A DNA stretch of 64,000 nucleotides from Burkholderia sp. L27(2015) (GTDB lineage: Bacteria > Pseudomonadota > Gammaproteobacteria > Burkholderiales > Burkholderiaceae), in NCBI RefSeq assembly GCF_009765705.1, contig NZ_LMUX01000016.1, positions 1,034,045 through 1,098,044 on the forward strand. The letters run 5' to 3'. The notes beneath the pieces were generated by a model. It searched no databases, was not told the origin of the DNA, and saw nothing but the letters and a program-made list of their open reading frames with translations. Below are positions 18,560 to 26,493 of this stretch, piece after piece. A program made the position numbers and the translations under genes. The number at the start of each line of letters is the position of its first letter. Position 1 is the stretch's first letter.

Positions 18560-19510
18560 TTATGGCTGGACGGCGGGTTTGCCTCGCGCGGCAGCACGCT
18601 TGCGGGTGGACGCGAAATTGAACATGCCGGCCAGCGTGAGTTCGCGCAGCTCGGTGGTGACGAGATCCTTGAGCACCGACAATGCGGAATTGTCCTCGCG
18701 CTCGATGCGGGTCGCCATGACCAACTGACGGTTCAACTGAACGCCCGAGACTTCGGACATCGTCACCCGGTTGAGCGCGCGGGCATCCTTGAATACCGAC
18801 ACCGGCATCAGCGTGCAACCCTCTGCCTGCAAGACGAGCTCGCGTATCGAATCGACCGAGTCGATCTCCGCGTGCAGGTTCAAGCGGCCGCCCAGCGGTG
18901 CGAGCTGACGCTCGACAATGCCGCGGTGGAGCGTGGTCATCAGGACCGGAATGCGCGCCAACTGGCTGATGGAAACCGCTGGGCCATGCCGGCTACTGGC
19001 TGGGCAGATCAACGCGATCGGCTCACCCAACAATGCATGCATCGTGAACGCGCGACCGGGTTCGGGGTTGGTGACCACCGCCATGTCGATCTTGCCACGC
19101 TCCAGCCAATCGAGCAGCACGGGCGTAAAAGCTTCGCGCACCGTCAGCTCGACGTCGCTGGACGAATGCCGGCAACGCGTGAACACGCCGGGCACCAGCA
19201 GGCGCGCCAGCGTGGGCGAGGCGCCTAGCGTCACGGCCGAGCGTCCCGCGTGGCGCTGCCCCGTCAGCTGTTCACGCACGCGTTGCGCTTCGCCCAGTAT
19301 GCGGTGTGCCGATTCGTAGAGCGTGGCGCCTGCGGGCGTCAGTCGCACGCCGCGGGTAGTGCGATGCAGCAGTTGCACGCCCAGATCGCTCTCCAGTTCG
19401 CGCATCTGCCGGCTTAATGCCGGCTGGGCGATCGCGATGGCTTCGGCCGCTGCCGTCAGGCTGCCGGCATCCACGATGGCGACGAAATACTTCAGGTTAC
19501 GCAGATTCAC
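18560..19510 (-). CDS. LysR-type transcriptional regulator
   Basis: A 316-residue LTTR: N-terminal winged helix (LRNLKYFVAIVDAGSLTAAA and QPALSRQMRELE, residues 3-60) and a periplasmic-binding-fold effector domain with a CbnR/NAC-like layout. The start is GTG 19510 (VNLRNLKYF); the frame is open 97 codons further but that stretch has no family sequence. It is divergent from the LDH2-type dehydrogenase, with 138 bases between, so it most likely controls that gene and the following cupin/MFS genes. The inducer is unknown. Confidence 0.9.
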   Translation of the reverse strand: MNLRNLKYFVAIVDAGSLTAAAEAIAIAQPALSRQMRELESDLGVQLLHRTTRGVRLTPAGATLYESAHRILGEAQRVREQLTGQRHAGRSAVTLGASPTLARLLVPGVFTRCRHSSSDVELTVREAFTPVLLDWLERGKIDMAVVTNPEPGRAFTMHALLGEPIALICPASSRHGPAVSISQLARIPVLMTTLHRGIVERQLAPLGGRLNLHAEIDSVDSIRELVLQAEGCTLMPVSVFKDARALNRVTMSEVSGVQLNRQLVMATRIEREDNSALSVLKDLVTTELRELTLAGMFNFASTRKRAAARGKPAVQP

Positions 19511-19648
19511 AAATACGATCCCGGTTGTCCGTACATAGCAGAATGATATGCCAGCGAAAAAATTGGGTATTGGACGTGCCGTGTGGCCGTAACTAGACTC
19601 TCCGGCAATGCGCAACCATAGCATTTGACCACTCACGCTCGATAGATA

Positions 19649-20719
19649 ATGGCAGACAATAACAATACGGTATGGGTCGATGTCGCGGACCTGCAAGCGT
19701 TCATCGCCGCGGCATTCGTTCACGCGGGCTTGCCCGCGGCCGACGCAGGCACGGTTGCGCGGTTGATGGCGCAGGCTGACCTGCAGGGCTCGGATGGGCA
19801 TGGCGTGATTCGCTTGCCGCAGTATCTGAAACGGCTACAGGCGGGCGGCATCAACCTGCATCCGAACATTCGCATCGCGACCGAGCGGGCTGCGATGGCG
19901 GTGGTCGACGGCGATAACGGCATGGGGCATCTGGTGATGTCTTACGCTACGAGCGTGGCGATCGAGAAAGCGCGTACGGCAGGCGTCGCATGGGTCGGCA
20001 CGCGCGCCAGCAATCATGCCGGGCCGGCATCGCTCTATGCACGCATGCCGATCGAGCACGACATGATCGGCCTGTACTTTGCCGTGGGCAATGCCAATCA
20101 TTTGCCGCCATGGGGCGGCATGGAGATGTTGCTGTCGACCAACCCGATCGCGGTCGGCATTCCCGCCGGCAGCGAACCGGCCGTCGTGCTGGACATGGCC
20201 ACTACGGTGGCTGCGTACGGCAAGGTCAAGGCCAAGGCCAAACGCGGTGAGCCCATGCCTGAAGGCTGGATGATAGACCGGCAGGGGCAGCCGCTACTGG
20301 ACCCGACGCGCGCGAATGAAGGCTTTCTACTGCCGATCGGCGGACACAAGGGATACGGCTTGGCGCTCATAGTGGGCCTGCTGGCCGGCACATTGCAAGG
20401 CGCCGCGATGGGACGCGACGTCGTCGATTTCAATCAGGATCACACTACGCCGACCAACACTGGCCAGGCGATATTGGTGATCGACCTCAAGGCGTTCGGC
20501 GAGCCCGAGGACTTCAAACATGCCGTCGATCGGCTGGTGTGTGACATCCGCACCAGCGAGCGGCTGCCGGGCGTTGAGCGCATCTGGTTGCCCGGCGAGC
20601 AGAGCCATGGACGACGCGACGAATACGCCAGGACCGGTATTCCGATTGCGCCGGCGGTCCTTGGCGAACTCGATCAAATGGCCACGCAAATGGGCTTGGC
20701 CCCGTTGGTCCGGCACTGA
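19649..20719 (+). CDS. Malate/L-lactate/ureidoglycolate dehydrogenase family oxidoreductase
   Basis: A 356-residue NAD(P)-dependent dehydrogenase of the LDH2/MDG2 family. The catalytic His block GSDGHGVIRLPQYL is at about 49-62, with NHAGPASLYA, NPIAVGIPAG and GGHKGYGLALIVGLLAG further on, all typical of the family. Substrates in relatives are 2-hydroxy acids such as malate, sulfolactate and ureidoglycolate; the specific one cannot be read. The divergent LysR gene and the co-directional cupin and MFS genes form a small catabolic locus. Start ATG 19649; the ribosome site is weak (CGATAGATA). Confidence 0.88.
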   Translation: MADNNNTVWVDVADLQAFIAAAFVHAGLPAADAGTVARLMAQADLQGSDGHGVIRLPQYLKRLQAGGINLHPNIRIATERAAMAVVDGDNGMGHLVMSYATSVAIEKARTAGVAWVGTRASNHAGPASLYARMPIEHDMIGLYFAVGNANHLPPWGGMEMLLSTNPIAVGIPAGSEPAVVLDMATTVAAYGKVKAKAKRGEPMPEGWMIDRQGQPLLDPTRANEGFLLPIGGHKGYGLALIVGLLAGTLQGAAMGRDVVDFNQDHTTPTNTGQAILVIDLKAFGEPEDFKHAVDRLVCDIRTSERLPGVERIWLPGEQSHGRRDEYARTGIPIAPAVLGELDQMATQMGLAPLVRH

Positions 20720-20812
20720 TGCGTCTGCGGGGTATCCTTAAGCGCATGCACATACACAGGCGCTAACCTCAACGCTAGCGATTCAACACACTATCAACAG
20801 GAACCGATTGCC

Positions 20813-21229
20813 ATGACATCCTCCAATGCGCAACGCCCCGCCATACTGCGTCCCAACGAGCTCAAGAGCTATGACCGAGGGGGCGGTGCCCGTACCACGC
20901 CTCTGGTATCGCCGGCGCTTGGCGCCAGCGGCTTTATCAACGGCATCACGGAGTTCGCTGCCGGCGTCGCGATTCCGTTCCACAGTCACAATTGTGAAGA
21001 GAGCGTGATGCTGCTCGAGGGCGAAGCGTTCCTCGATATGGAGGGCGAAGCGCATCGCATGAGTCCGCTCGATACGACATGGATTCCGCCGAACGTGCCA
21101 CATCGCTTTCGCAACATGTCCGACGAAAAGCCAATGAAGATTTTTTGGACGTACGCGTCGGTCGCGGCCACCCGCACGCTGGTTGAAACCGGCGAAACAC
21201 GCCCGGTCTCCGCAGAACATAAGACCTGA
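20813..21229 (+). CDS. Cupin-domain protein
   Basis: A small (138-residue) single-domain cupin. The metal-binding set reads FHSHNCEE for the two His and Glu of motif 1 and PPNVPHRFRN for motif 2, so it is probably a metal-dependent enzyme or sugar/organic-acid binding protein. Its place between a hydroxyacid dehydrogenase and an MFS exporter suggests an isomerase or a binding role in the same pathway. Start ATG 20813, with a purine-rich AACAGGAA upstream. The MFS frame begins just downstream. Confidence 0.85.
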   Translation: MTSSNAQRPAILRPNELKSYDRGGGARTTPLVSPALGASGFINGITEFAAGVAIPFHSHNCEESVMLLEGEAFLDMEGEAHRMSPLDTTWIPPNVPHRFRNMSDEKPMKIFWTYASVAATRTLVETGETRPVSAEHKT

Positions 21230-21287
21230 GATCGCGAGCGTTAGTTATACTGCCCCACTCGCGACTGCTCGCCCCCTTGTGTCTGAT

Positions 21288-22700
21288 ATGCCCGAACAAA
21301 ACCGCCATGCGACCATAATCGCGCTGATCGTCGCCAGCGCCTTCTTTATGGAGAATCTCGACGCGACGGTAATCGCGACCGCGTTGCCGCACATGGCGCA
21401 GTCGTTCGGCGTGACGGCGGTGAGCTTGAGCATCGGCATGACCGCTTATCTGTTGGCGCTGGCCGTGTTTATTCCGATCAGCGGGTGGGTGGCCGATCGC
21501 TTCGGCTCACGTACCGTGTTCGGTGCCGCGATTGTCGTCTTCACGCTAGCGTCGATGCTGTGCGGCTTGAGCAACGGCTCGTGGGAATTTACGATTGCCC
21601 GTGTGTTGCAGGGGATGGGCGGCGCCATGATGGTGCCGGTCGGACGTCTTGTGGTGTTGCGCAGCACCGAGAAGCGCAACCTCATGCGCTCGATCGCCTA
21701 CATCACGTGGCCGGGGCTGGCGGCGCCGGTCATAGGACCGGCCGTGGGCGGGTTCATCACAACCTACTTCAATTGGCGCTGGATTTTTCTGCTCAATGTG
21801 CCGATCGGTATCGTCGGTATCGCGTTGACGGCAATTTTCATCGGTAACCACCGTGAACCGGGTCGCCGGCCATTCGATTCGATCGGTTTCGTGCTCAGCG
21901 GCATTGCGCTGACCTGTCTGATGTACGGCATGGAGCTGCTAGGGCAGCGCGACGCCGATGGGCGGATAACAGCGGCGATTTTGTTGGGCGGCGCTGTGGT
22001 TGGTGCGGCGGCGGTGATTCATTTGTTGCGCGCCCCGCACCCATTGATCAACTTATCGTCGCTACGAATCCCGACATTTCGCACCACGCTGGGCGGTGGT
22101 TCGCTCTATGTGGTGTCCGTCAGCGTGTCGCCGTTTATCCTGCCGCTGTTTTTTCAAATCGGCTTCGGGCTCGATGCCTTTGCCGCGGGCCTTTTGGTGC
22201 TGACCTATGCAGCGGGCAACCTGGGTATGAAGACGGTCACAACGCCTATCTTGCGTAATTTCGGTTTTCGAAATGTGATGATTTTCAACGGCTTGTTGAC
22301 CGCCGGGGCGATCGCCGCGTGCGCTTGGCTTGGCCCCCAAACACCGCGCGCCCTGATTGTGCTGGTGCTGTTCATCGGCGGCTTGTGCCGCTCGATGCAA
22401 TTCACCAGCATCAATACGCTCGCGTTTGCCGACGTCCCTACGCCGATGATGAGCAGCGCCAGCACGTTCTTCAGTATGGTTCAGCAGATGACGATAGGTC
22501 TGGGTATCGCGTTCGGCGCGATCGCATTGCATTTCGCTGCCTGGCTACACGGGAACAGCCGACAACTGGAGCTCGCCGATTTTCACATCGCGTTTCTCGT
22601 GGTTGCCTCGCTCGTGCTGTTGGCCGTCGTATCGTTCCTCGGCCTAGGTAGGGACGCGGGCGCCGAAGTGAGCGGGCATCGTCAGGCGAGGGCGCAGTAG
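21288..22700 (+). CDS. MFS transporter, DHA2 (EmrB/QacA-like) family
   Basis: An inner-membrane drug:H+ antiporter-type permease of 470 residues with about 14 hydrophobic segments. The first helix has the D-A/T motif MENLDATVIATALPHMA characteristic of DHA2 proteins, then GWVADRFGSR (loop 2-3 motif A) and RVLQGMGGAMMVPVGR (motif C-like). I start at ATG 21288 (MPEQNR); the frame is open upstream to 21183 inside the cupin gene without transporter character, and GTG 21279 is another option. It may export a product or analogue related to the dehydrogenase/cupin genes, or act as a general efflux pump. Confidence 0.9.
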   Translation: MPEQNRHATIIALIVASAFFMENLDATVIATALPHMAQSFGVTAVSLSIGMTAYLLALAVFIPISGWVADRFGSRTVFGAAIVVFTLASMLCGLSNGSWEFTIARVLQGMGGAMMVPVGRLVVLRSTEKRNLMRSIAYITWPGLAAPVIGPAVGGFITTYFNWRWIFLLNVPIGIVGIALTAIFIGNHREPGRRPFDSIGFVLSGIALTCLMYGMELLGQRDADGRITAAILLGGAVVGAAAVIHLLRAPHPLINLSSLRIPTFRTTLGGGSLYVVSVSVSPFILPLFFQIGFGLDAFAAGLLVLTYAAGNLGMKTVTTPILRNFGFRNVMIFNGLLTAGAIAACAWLGPQTPRALIVLVLFIGGLCRSMQFTSINTLAFADVPTPMMSSASTFFSMVQQMTIGLGIAFGAIALHFAAWLHGNSRQLELADFHIAFLVVASLVLLAVVSFLGLGRDAGAEVSGHRQARAQ

Positions 22701-22701
22701 A

Positions 22702-22730
22702 GGCCGCCCGTCGATGTTGCCGAGGCGGCC
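22702..22730. terminator. Possible bidirectional hairpin between convergent genes
   Basis: GGCCGCC (22702-22708) pairs perfectly with GGCGGCC (22724-22730) across a 15-base loop, exactly in the 43-base gap between the MFS and chemoreceptor stops. There is no T-run on either strand, so termination is suggested by position only. Confidence 0.4.
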
Positions 22731-22743
22731 CGGCCGAGTAGGG

Positions 22744-24348
22744 CTATCGTCGCCGATCGCTTGTTGCAAAGGTCCCACGCGGCGAGTGGCCATCGTCAAC
22801 CTTGAAGATGGCCACGGCCTCGCGCAACGCCTGGGCTTGCTCGGCCATCGAATGTGCGGCCGCGGCCGCCTGTTCGACCAATGCGGCGTTTTGCTGAGTA
22901 ACTTGGTCCATCTGGCTGACCGCCTGGTTGACCTGTTCGATACCGGTGCTTTGTTCTTCGGAGGCCGATGATATCTCGCCCACGACATCGCTCACGCGCT
23001 TCACCGCCTGAACGATTTCCCGGATCGCAGTGCCGGTTTCTTCGACGAGCTTGGAACCGGCGCTCACTCGAGCCGACGATTCGCTGATCATCTCCTTGAT
23101 TTCCTTGGCCGCCGTTGCGCTGCGCTGGGATAGCGAGCGCACTTCCGCGGCCACCACTGCGAAGCCACGCCCTTGTTCGCCCGCGCGGGCGGCCTCGACC
23201 GCGGCATTGAGTGCGAGGATATTGGTCTGGAACGCGATGCCTTCTATCACATTGATAACATCCGCCACCTTGGCCGAACTGGCGGAAATACCATCCATCA
23301 CTTCAACGACGCGTCCGACGGTTTCACCGCCATGCTGCGCTATATTCGATGCCGTGCCGGCCAATGCACTCGCTTGCTGTGCGTTGTCCGCGTTCTGACG
23401 CACCGCGGCAGTCAGTTGCTCCATGCTCGACGCCGTTTCTTCCAACGATGCCGCTTGCTCTTCGGTGCGTTGCGACAGGTCGGTGTTGCCCTGGGCGATC
23501 TCTCCTGCAGCCACCGAAATGGATTCGGCGGACGACTTGATGTTCTGCACACTGCTCGCCAGCCGGTCCTTCATGGCATTGAGCGAAAACATCAGGCTGG
23601 AGCGGTCTCCCGGCTTCAGGCGCATCGCGACGCTCAAATTGCCGGCCGCGATTTCGCTGGCCAAGGCCACCGCGTCGCTCGGCTCTCCACCAAGCTGCCT
23701 TGAAAAGCCGCGTGCGATAAAGAGCGCTACGGCGAGCCCGAGCGCCACAGCAGCGGCGATCACGGCGAATATGAGCAGAACGGCGCGACTATGGGCTTGA
23801 TCGGCCGCCTGTCCCTCGCCGTCTGCGCCGGCTTGTTCTACCCGGATAATCGTTCGAAAGTTTTGCTCGATGCCGGCGCGCAGGATCCGCGACTGTCCCT
23901 CCATCAAGTCCGCCGCGTCCGTTGGCCTGCCCGCTTTGGTTAGTGTACGGATCTGATGATCGACATCCAGATATTGCGGTGTGAGCGCCATGATCGCGGC
24001 GAACGCGTTTTTGGCCTCCGGCTCGCTGAGCAGGGCCTCGTCGCGGGTCGCGTTGTCGCGATAGTTAGCGATCGCTGCATCGATTCCGGCCTCCCGGCTT
24101 TCGATTCCCTCGGGCTTGCGCGCCGTCACCACGCCCCATTCGGCGAGACGGATGCCACGTAGGTCGTTCAGCATTTCGAGGCTGTAGCGCACCGACGGTA
24201 GCCACTTGTCCCGCATTGCAGCAACGTGATCGTTTTCTGCGCCGATTTCGAATACAGCCAGGCCGCCCAAGGCAACCAGCATGGCAATGACAGCAGAAAA
24301 CCCCATGAGCAACTGGGTCACAACCTTCTTGTTCTTGAAAGACAACAT
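22744..24348 (-). CDS. Methyl-accepting chemotaxis protein (4-helix-bundle sensor)
   Basis: A 534-residue transmembrane chemoreceptor: N-terminal TM (about 10-32), a periplasmic four-helix-bundle MCP domain (about 33-190), a second TM (about 190-212), HAMP (about 213-268) and the cytoplasmic signalling domain with hairpin tip [22 protein letters not shown]. Methylation-helix glutamates are visible around [20 protein letters not shown]. The C-terminus lacks an obvious CheR-tethering NWETF-type pentapeptide. The ligand is unknown. It is monocistronic and preceded by a sigma-28-like promoter, so it is probably expressed with the flagellar regulon. Confidence 0.95.
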   Translation of the reverse strand: MLSFKNKKVVTQLLMGFSAVIAMLVALGGLAVFEIGAENDHVAAMRDKWLPSVRYSLEMLNDLRGIRLAEWGVVTARKPEGIESREAGIDAAIANYRDNATRDEALLSEPEAKNAFAAIMALTPQYLDVDHQIRTLTKAGRPTDAADLMEGQSRILRAGIEQNFRTIIRVEQAGADGEGQAADQAHSRAVLLIFAVIAAAVALGLAVALFIARGFSRQLGGEPSDAVALASEIAAGNLSVAMRLKPGDRSSLMFSLNAMKDRLASSVQNIKSSAESISVAAGEIAQGNTDLSQRTEEQAASLEETASSMEQLTAAVRQNADNAQQASALAGTASNIAQHGGETVGRVVEVMDGISASSAKVADVINVIEGIAFQTNILALNAAVEAARAGEQGRGFAVVAAEVRSLSQRSATAAKEIKEMISESSARVSAGSKLVEETGTAIREIVQAVKRVSDVVGEISSASEEQSTGIEQVNQAVSQMDQVTQQNAALVEQAAAAAHSMAEQAQALREAVAIFKVDDGHSPRGTFATSDRRR

Positions 24349-24437
24349 GTCTCCTCGCGCTTTATTTCTTATGTTGGGCGGTTCTCGCGCCGTACCCCTG
24401 TTTGCAGGAGCCGTGCGGGTTCCAATTCCTTAATGTT

Positions 24438-24464
24438 ATATCGGCAGAAACCCGGATAAGTTAA
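24438..24464 (-). promoter_or_regulatory. Candidate sigma-28 (FliA) promoter of the chemoreceptor gene
   Basis: On the minus strand TTAA (24461-24464), 15 bases, then GCCGATAT (24438-24445). The sigma-28 consensus is TAAA-N15-GCCGATAA, so three of four and seven of eight positions agree with exact spacing. It is about 90 bases before the chemoreceptor ATG. Confidence 0.6.
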
Positions 24465-24523
24465 GACATGATGAGTGAAGACTTATCTACCTATGCGCTC
24501 AGGGGGGTCGCGTATCGCACGGC

Positions 24524-24558
24524 GAAAAAAAAGCCCTTGTCCTGTAACGGAAAAGGGC
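24524..24558 (-). terminator. Rho-independent terminator of the HD-domain gene
   Basis: On the minus strand GCCCTTTTCC, a short loop, GGACAAGGGC, then eight Ts (24525-24532). It begins 26 bases after the stop of the HD-domain gene and insulates it from the chemoreceptor promoter downstream. Confidence 0.85.
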
Positions 24559-24583
24559 CTGCGCCAACGAACGGTGTTCCAGA

Positions 24584-25273
24584 CTATGCGTGACCGTGCG
24601 CCGGGTTGCGGCAGGTTGCCGCGTCATGGTTCGAATCGTTCCATGCGGATCCGAGAATAATGCTGCAGAAATTCAGGCGTTTGTAGTTGGGATCTTTCAA
24701 TGCCAGCACGTCCGCATTGACTGTGCCAAAGGTCGATTCCGGCTTGCGGATCATGCCTTGTGTAAACGCATCGATGATGCTTTCCTTGAAGTTTTCGACC
24801 CGCGGGTGCGCCGCTACCACCAGCTTGCGTTGCGTGTCTGTGAATTCGTCATAGGCCAGACCGAGCACATCCATTTCAACGCCCGCAGTCACCAGTGCGA
24901 CCACCGGCTTCTTGTGCTCAGGAATGCCGGGAGTGGTATGCAGCGAGATGGCGTCCCACACCAGCTCCACGTCGGTCTCCGCGATGCCATATTGACGCAG
25001 GAAGTCGCGTGCCGCGTTTGCGCTATCGACTTCGAAGCGATACTGCGCACTACTGTATTTTTCGGTGAGTCCCATGTCATGGAACATGGCGCCGATATAA
25101 AGCAGTTCGGGATCGTATTTCAGTTTTTTCCGCTCGCCTGCCAGTGCACCGAACAGGAAAACACGGTTCGAATGATGAAACAGCAGGTCCGACTCGGTGT
25201 CGCGCACCAGTTGGGCGGCGTCGCGCGCCATCTTGCTGTCGGGGATTTTGATACCGGCGATCGTGTTGCTCAT
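24584..25273 (-). CDS. HD-domain protein (cyanamide-hydratase-like)
   Basis: A 229-residue metal-dependent hydrolase of the HD superfamily. The predicted metal ligands are His in LLFHHSNRVFLF, the HD pair in IGAMFHDMGL and a later Asp in LVWDAISLHTT. The overall order matches HD proteins annotated as cyanamide hydratase-like or phosphohydrolase; the substrate cannot be assigned. A strong ribosome site (AGAAAGAAATG) precedes ATG 25273, and a good terminator follows, so it is a single-gene unit. The extreme C-terminus (HDAATCRNPAHGHA) is His-rich and not typical. Confidence 0.85.
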   Translation of the reverse strand: MSNTIAGIKIPDSKMARDAAQLVRDTESDLLFHHSNRVFLFGALAGERKKLKYDPELLYIGAMFHDMGLTEKYSSAQYRFEVDSANAARDFLRQYGIAETDVELVWDAISLHTTPGIPEHKKPVVALVTAGVEMDVLGLAYDEFTDTQRKLVVAAHPRVENFKESIIDAFTQGMIRKPESTFGTVNADVLALKDPNYKRLNFCSIILGSAWNDSNHDAATCRNPAHGHA

Positions 25274-25704
25274 TTCTTTCTCCAGAAGGGCGTTTCGCCG
25301 CTCGCTCGATGCGGTAGTCCGACGAAAACTGTTGAGGCGGCGTGATGGCTGAAACTGCTAGTCGGAAGTGGTTTCTGCCTGCTTCCGATGAATACAGTCT
25401 GAGCGCAAAGCCATAGCGCATCAACTCGCCGGACCCATCGCCGTCTGCCAACCGCACGACGTCTTCTGCCATCGGGGTCTAATTTCGACTGGCGGGTCGG
25501 GATGCAAGCGGGATCGGCGCTGCCTGCGTCGACGCGGCCCGCATTTTGATGAGGACCTTGCGGATATTGGTGGTTGGCAATCGATATGGGGTCTAGAGGT
25601 GATGAAACGTTTTTGTTTGTAAAACGACTAAGTTAAGGGCCTGCCAAGAATCGAAATGACGGTGCTGGCGAAGATCATCGTCAAGGCTCTGCACGGGGAA
25701 TGAC
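25274..25704. other. Intergenic region between HD-domain and DUF190 genes
   Basis: About 430 bases with divergent flanking genes, so both promoters should be here. The part from about 25590 to 25640 is AT-richer (TTTTTGTTTGTAAAAC). I looked for a fluoride riboswitch, because DUF190 genes often travel with fluoride exporters, and found no match to the conserved core. No ORF with protein character. Confidence 0.5.
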
Positions 25705-26022
25705 ATGAACGGCAGTCAACTTACGATTTACGCGAATCAATCGCATCGCATCGGGCACTTGAGCGTCGTAGACTGGCTGCTCGATCAGGCAAAACGAAGC
25801 GAGGTCACAGGAGCGACGGTGATCGAGGCGAGCGCGGGCATAGGTTCGCACGGAAAATACCATGCGGCCCGCTTCTTCGAGCTTGCTGATCAACCGGTGG
25901 GGGTCACGGTAGTCGCGGACGACGCGCTCATCGATCAACTCTTTGCGCGGCTACGCGAATCGGGGGAGTGCCTTTTCTACACCCGCGTGCCGCTCGAATA
26001 CGGTGAGTTGGGCGACGCGTAG
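25705..26022 (+). CDS. DUF190 family protein, copy 1
   Basis: A 105-residue protein of the DUF190 (PII-like) family: the strand/helix pattern QLTIYANQSHRIGHLSVVDWLLDQAK, GATVIEASAGIGSHGKYHAARFFELADQPVGVTVV and the end FYTRVPLEYGELG. These proteins form ferredoxin-like trimers reminiscent of PII and are usually next to CrcB-type fluoride channels; none is visible here. Function unknown. A second, diverged copy follows 50 bases downstream, so the pair is a tandem duplication or a hetero-oligomer. Start ATG 25705 after GGGGAATGAC. Confidence 0.8.
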   Translation: MNGSQLTIYANQSHRIGHLSVVDWLLDQAKRSEVTGATVIEASAGIGSHGKYHAARFFELADQPVGVTVVADDALIDQLFARLRESGECLFYTRVPLEYGELGDA

Positions 26023-26072
26023 GTGGTAAAAGGATTTAGGCATGCCAGGCTCACCAGGAAGGGGAGGCTGAA

Positions 26073-26453
26073 ATGAACGGGTATCAGGTGACGTTCTACA
26101 CGGAGCAAAATCGGCGGCATGGACACCAGACCGTCTGTGAGTGGCTGCTGTCCCAGGTTCGCGCGTTGGGCATCGGTGGCGCAACGGTGATCAGCGCTGC
26201 CGAGGGCGTGGGGCACGCGGGGGCGCACCACGCCGCGCACTTCATTGCCTTGGCGGACCAGCCGGTTCAGATCATCATGGCGGTGACGGAGGCGGAGGCG
26301 GAGCAATTACTCCAGGTTGTGGCCGCCGCGAAGGTGCATGTCTTTTATACGAAATGCCCGGTCGAATTCGGCTTGCTAGGGCAAGGGGACGTAGCGCCGC
26401 ATGCGAAACGATTCGATTGGCATCATCCGTTAGCCAGACGTAGACCGGCTTAA
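26073..26453 (+). CDS. DUF190 family protein, copy 2
   Basis: A 126-residue paralogue of the preceding gene: NGYQVTFYTEQNRRHGHQT, GATVISAAEGVGHAGAHHAAHFIALADQP and YTKCPVEFGLLG align block by block with copy 1. It carries a C-terminal extension (about 20 residues, DVAPHAKRFDWHHPLARRRP) that copy 1 lacks. Good ribosome site GGAAGGGGAGG upstream of ATG 26073. By analogy with PII it could bind a small ligand or anion and regulate a membrane partner, but no partner gene is adjacent. Confidence 0.8.
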   Translation: MNGYQVTFYTEQNRRHGHQTVCEWLLSQVRALGIGGATVISAAEGVGHAGAHHAAHFIALADQPVQIIMAVTEAEAEQLLQVVAAAKVHVFYTKCPVEFGLLGQGDVAPHAKRFDWHHPLARRRPA

Positions 26454-26493
26454 GGAGGTCAATGAGGAGGTCAATAAGACGGTAAATAAGCGG

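Noticed and set aside
25274..25704. A fluoride riboswitch upstream of the DUF190 pair
   Set aside because: The region has GGTGATGAAAC but not the remaining conserved core and pseudoknot elements, and there is no CrcB gene.
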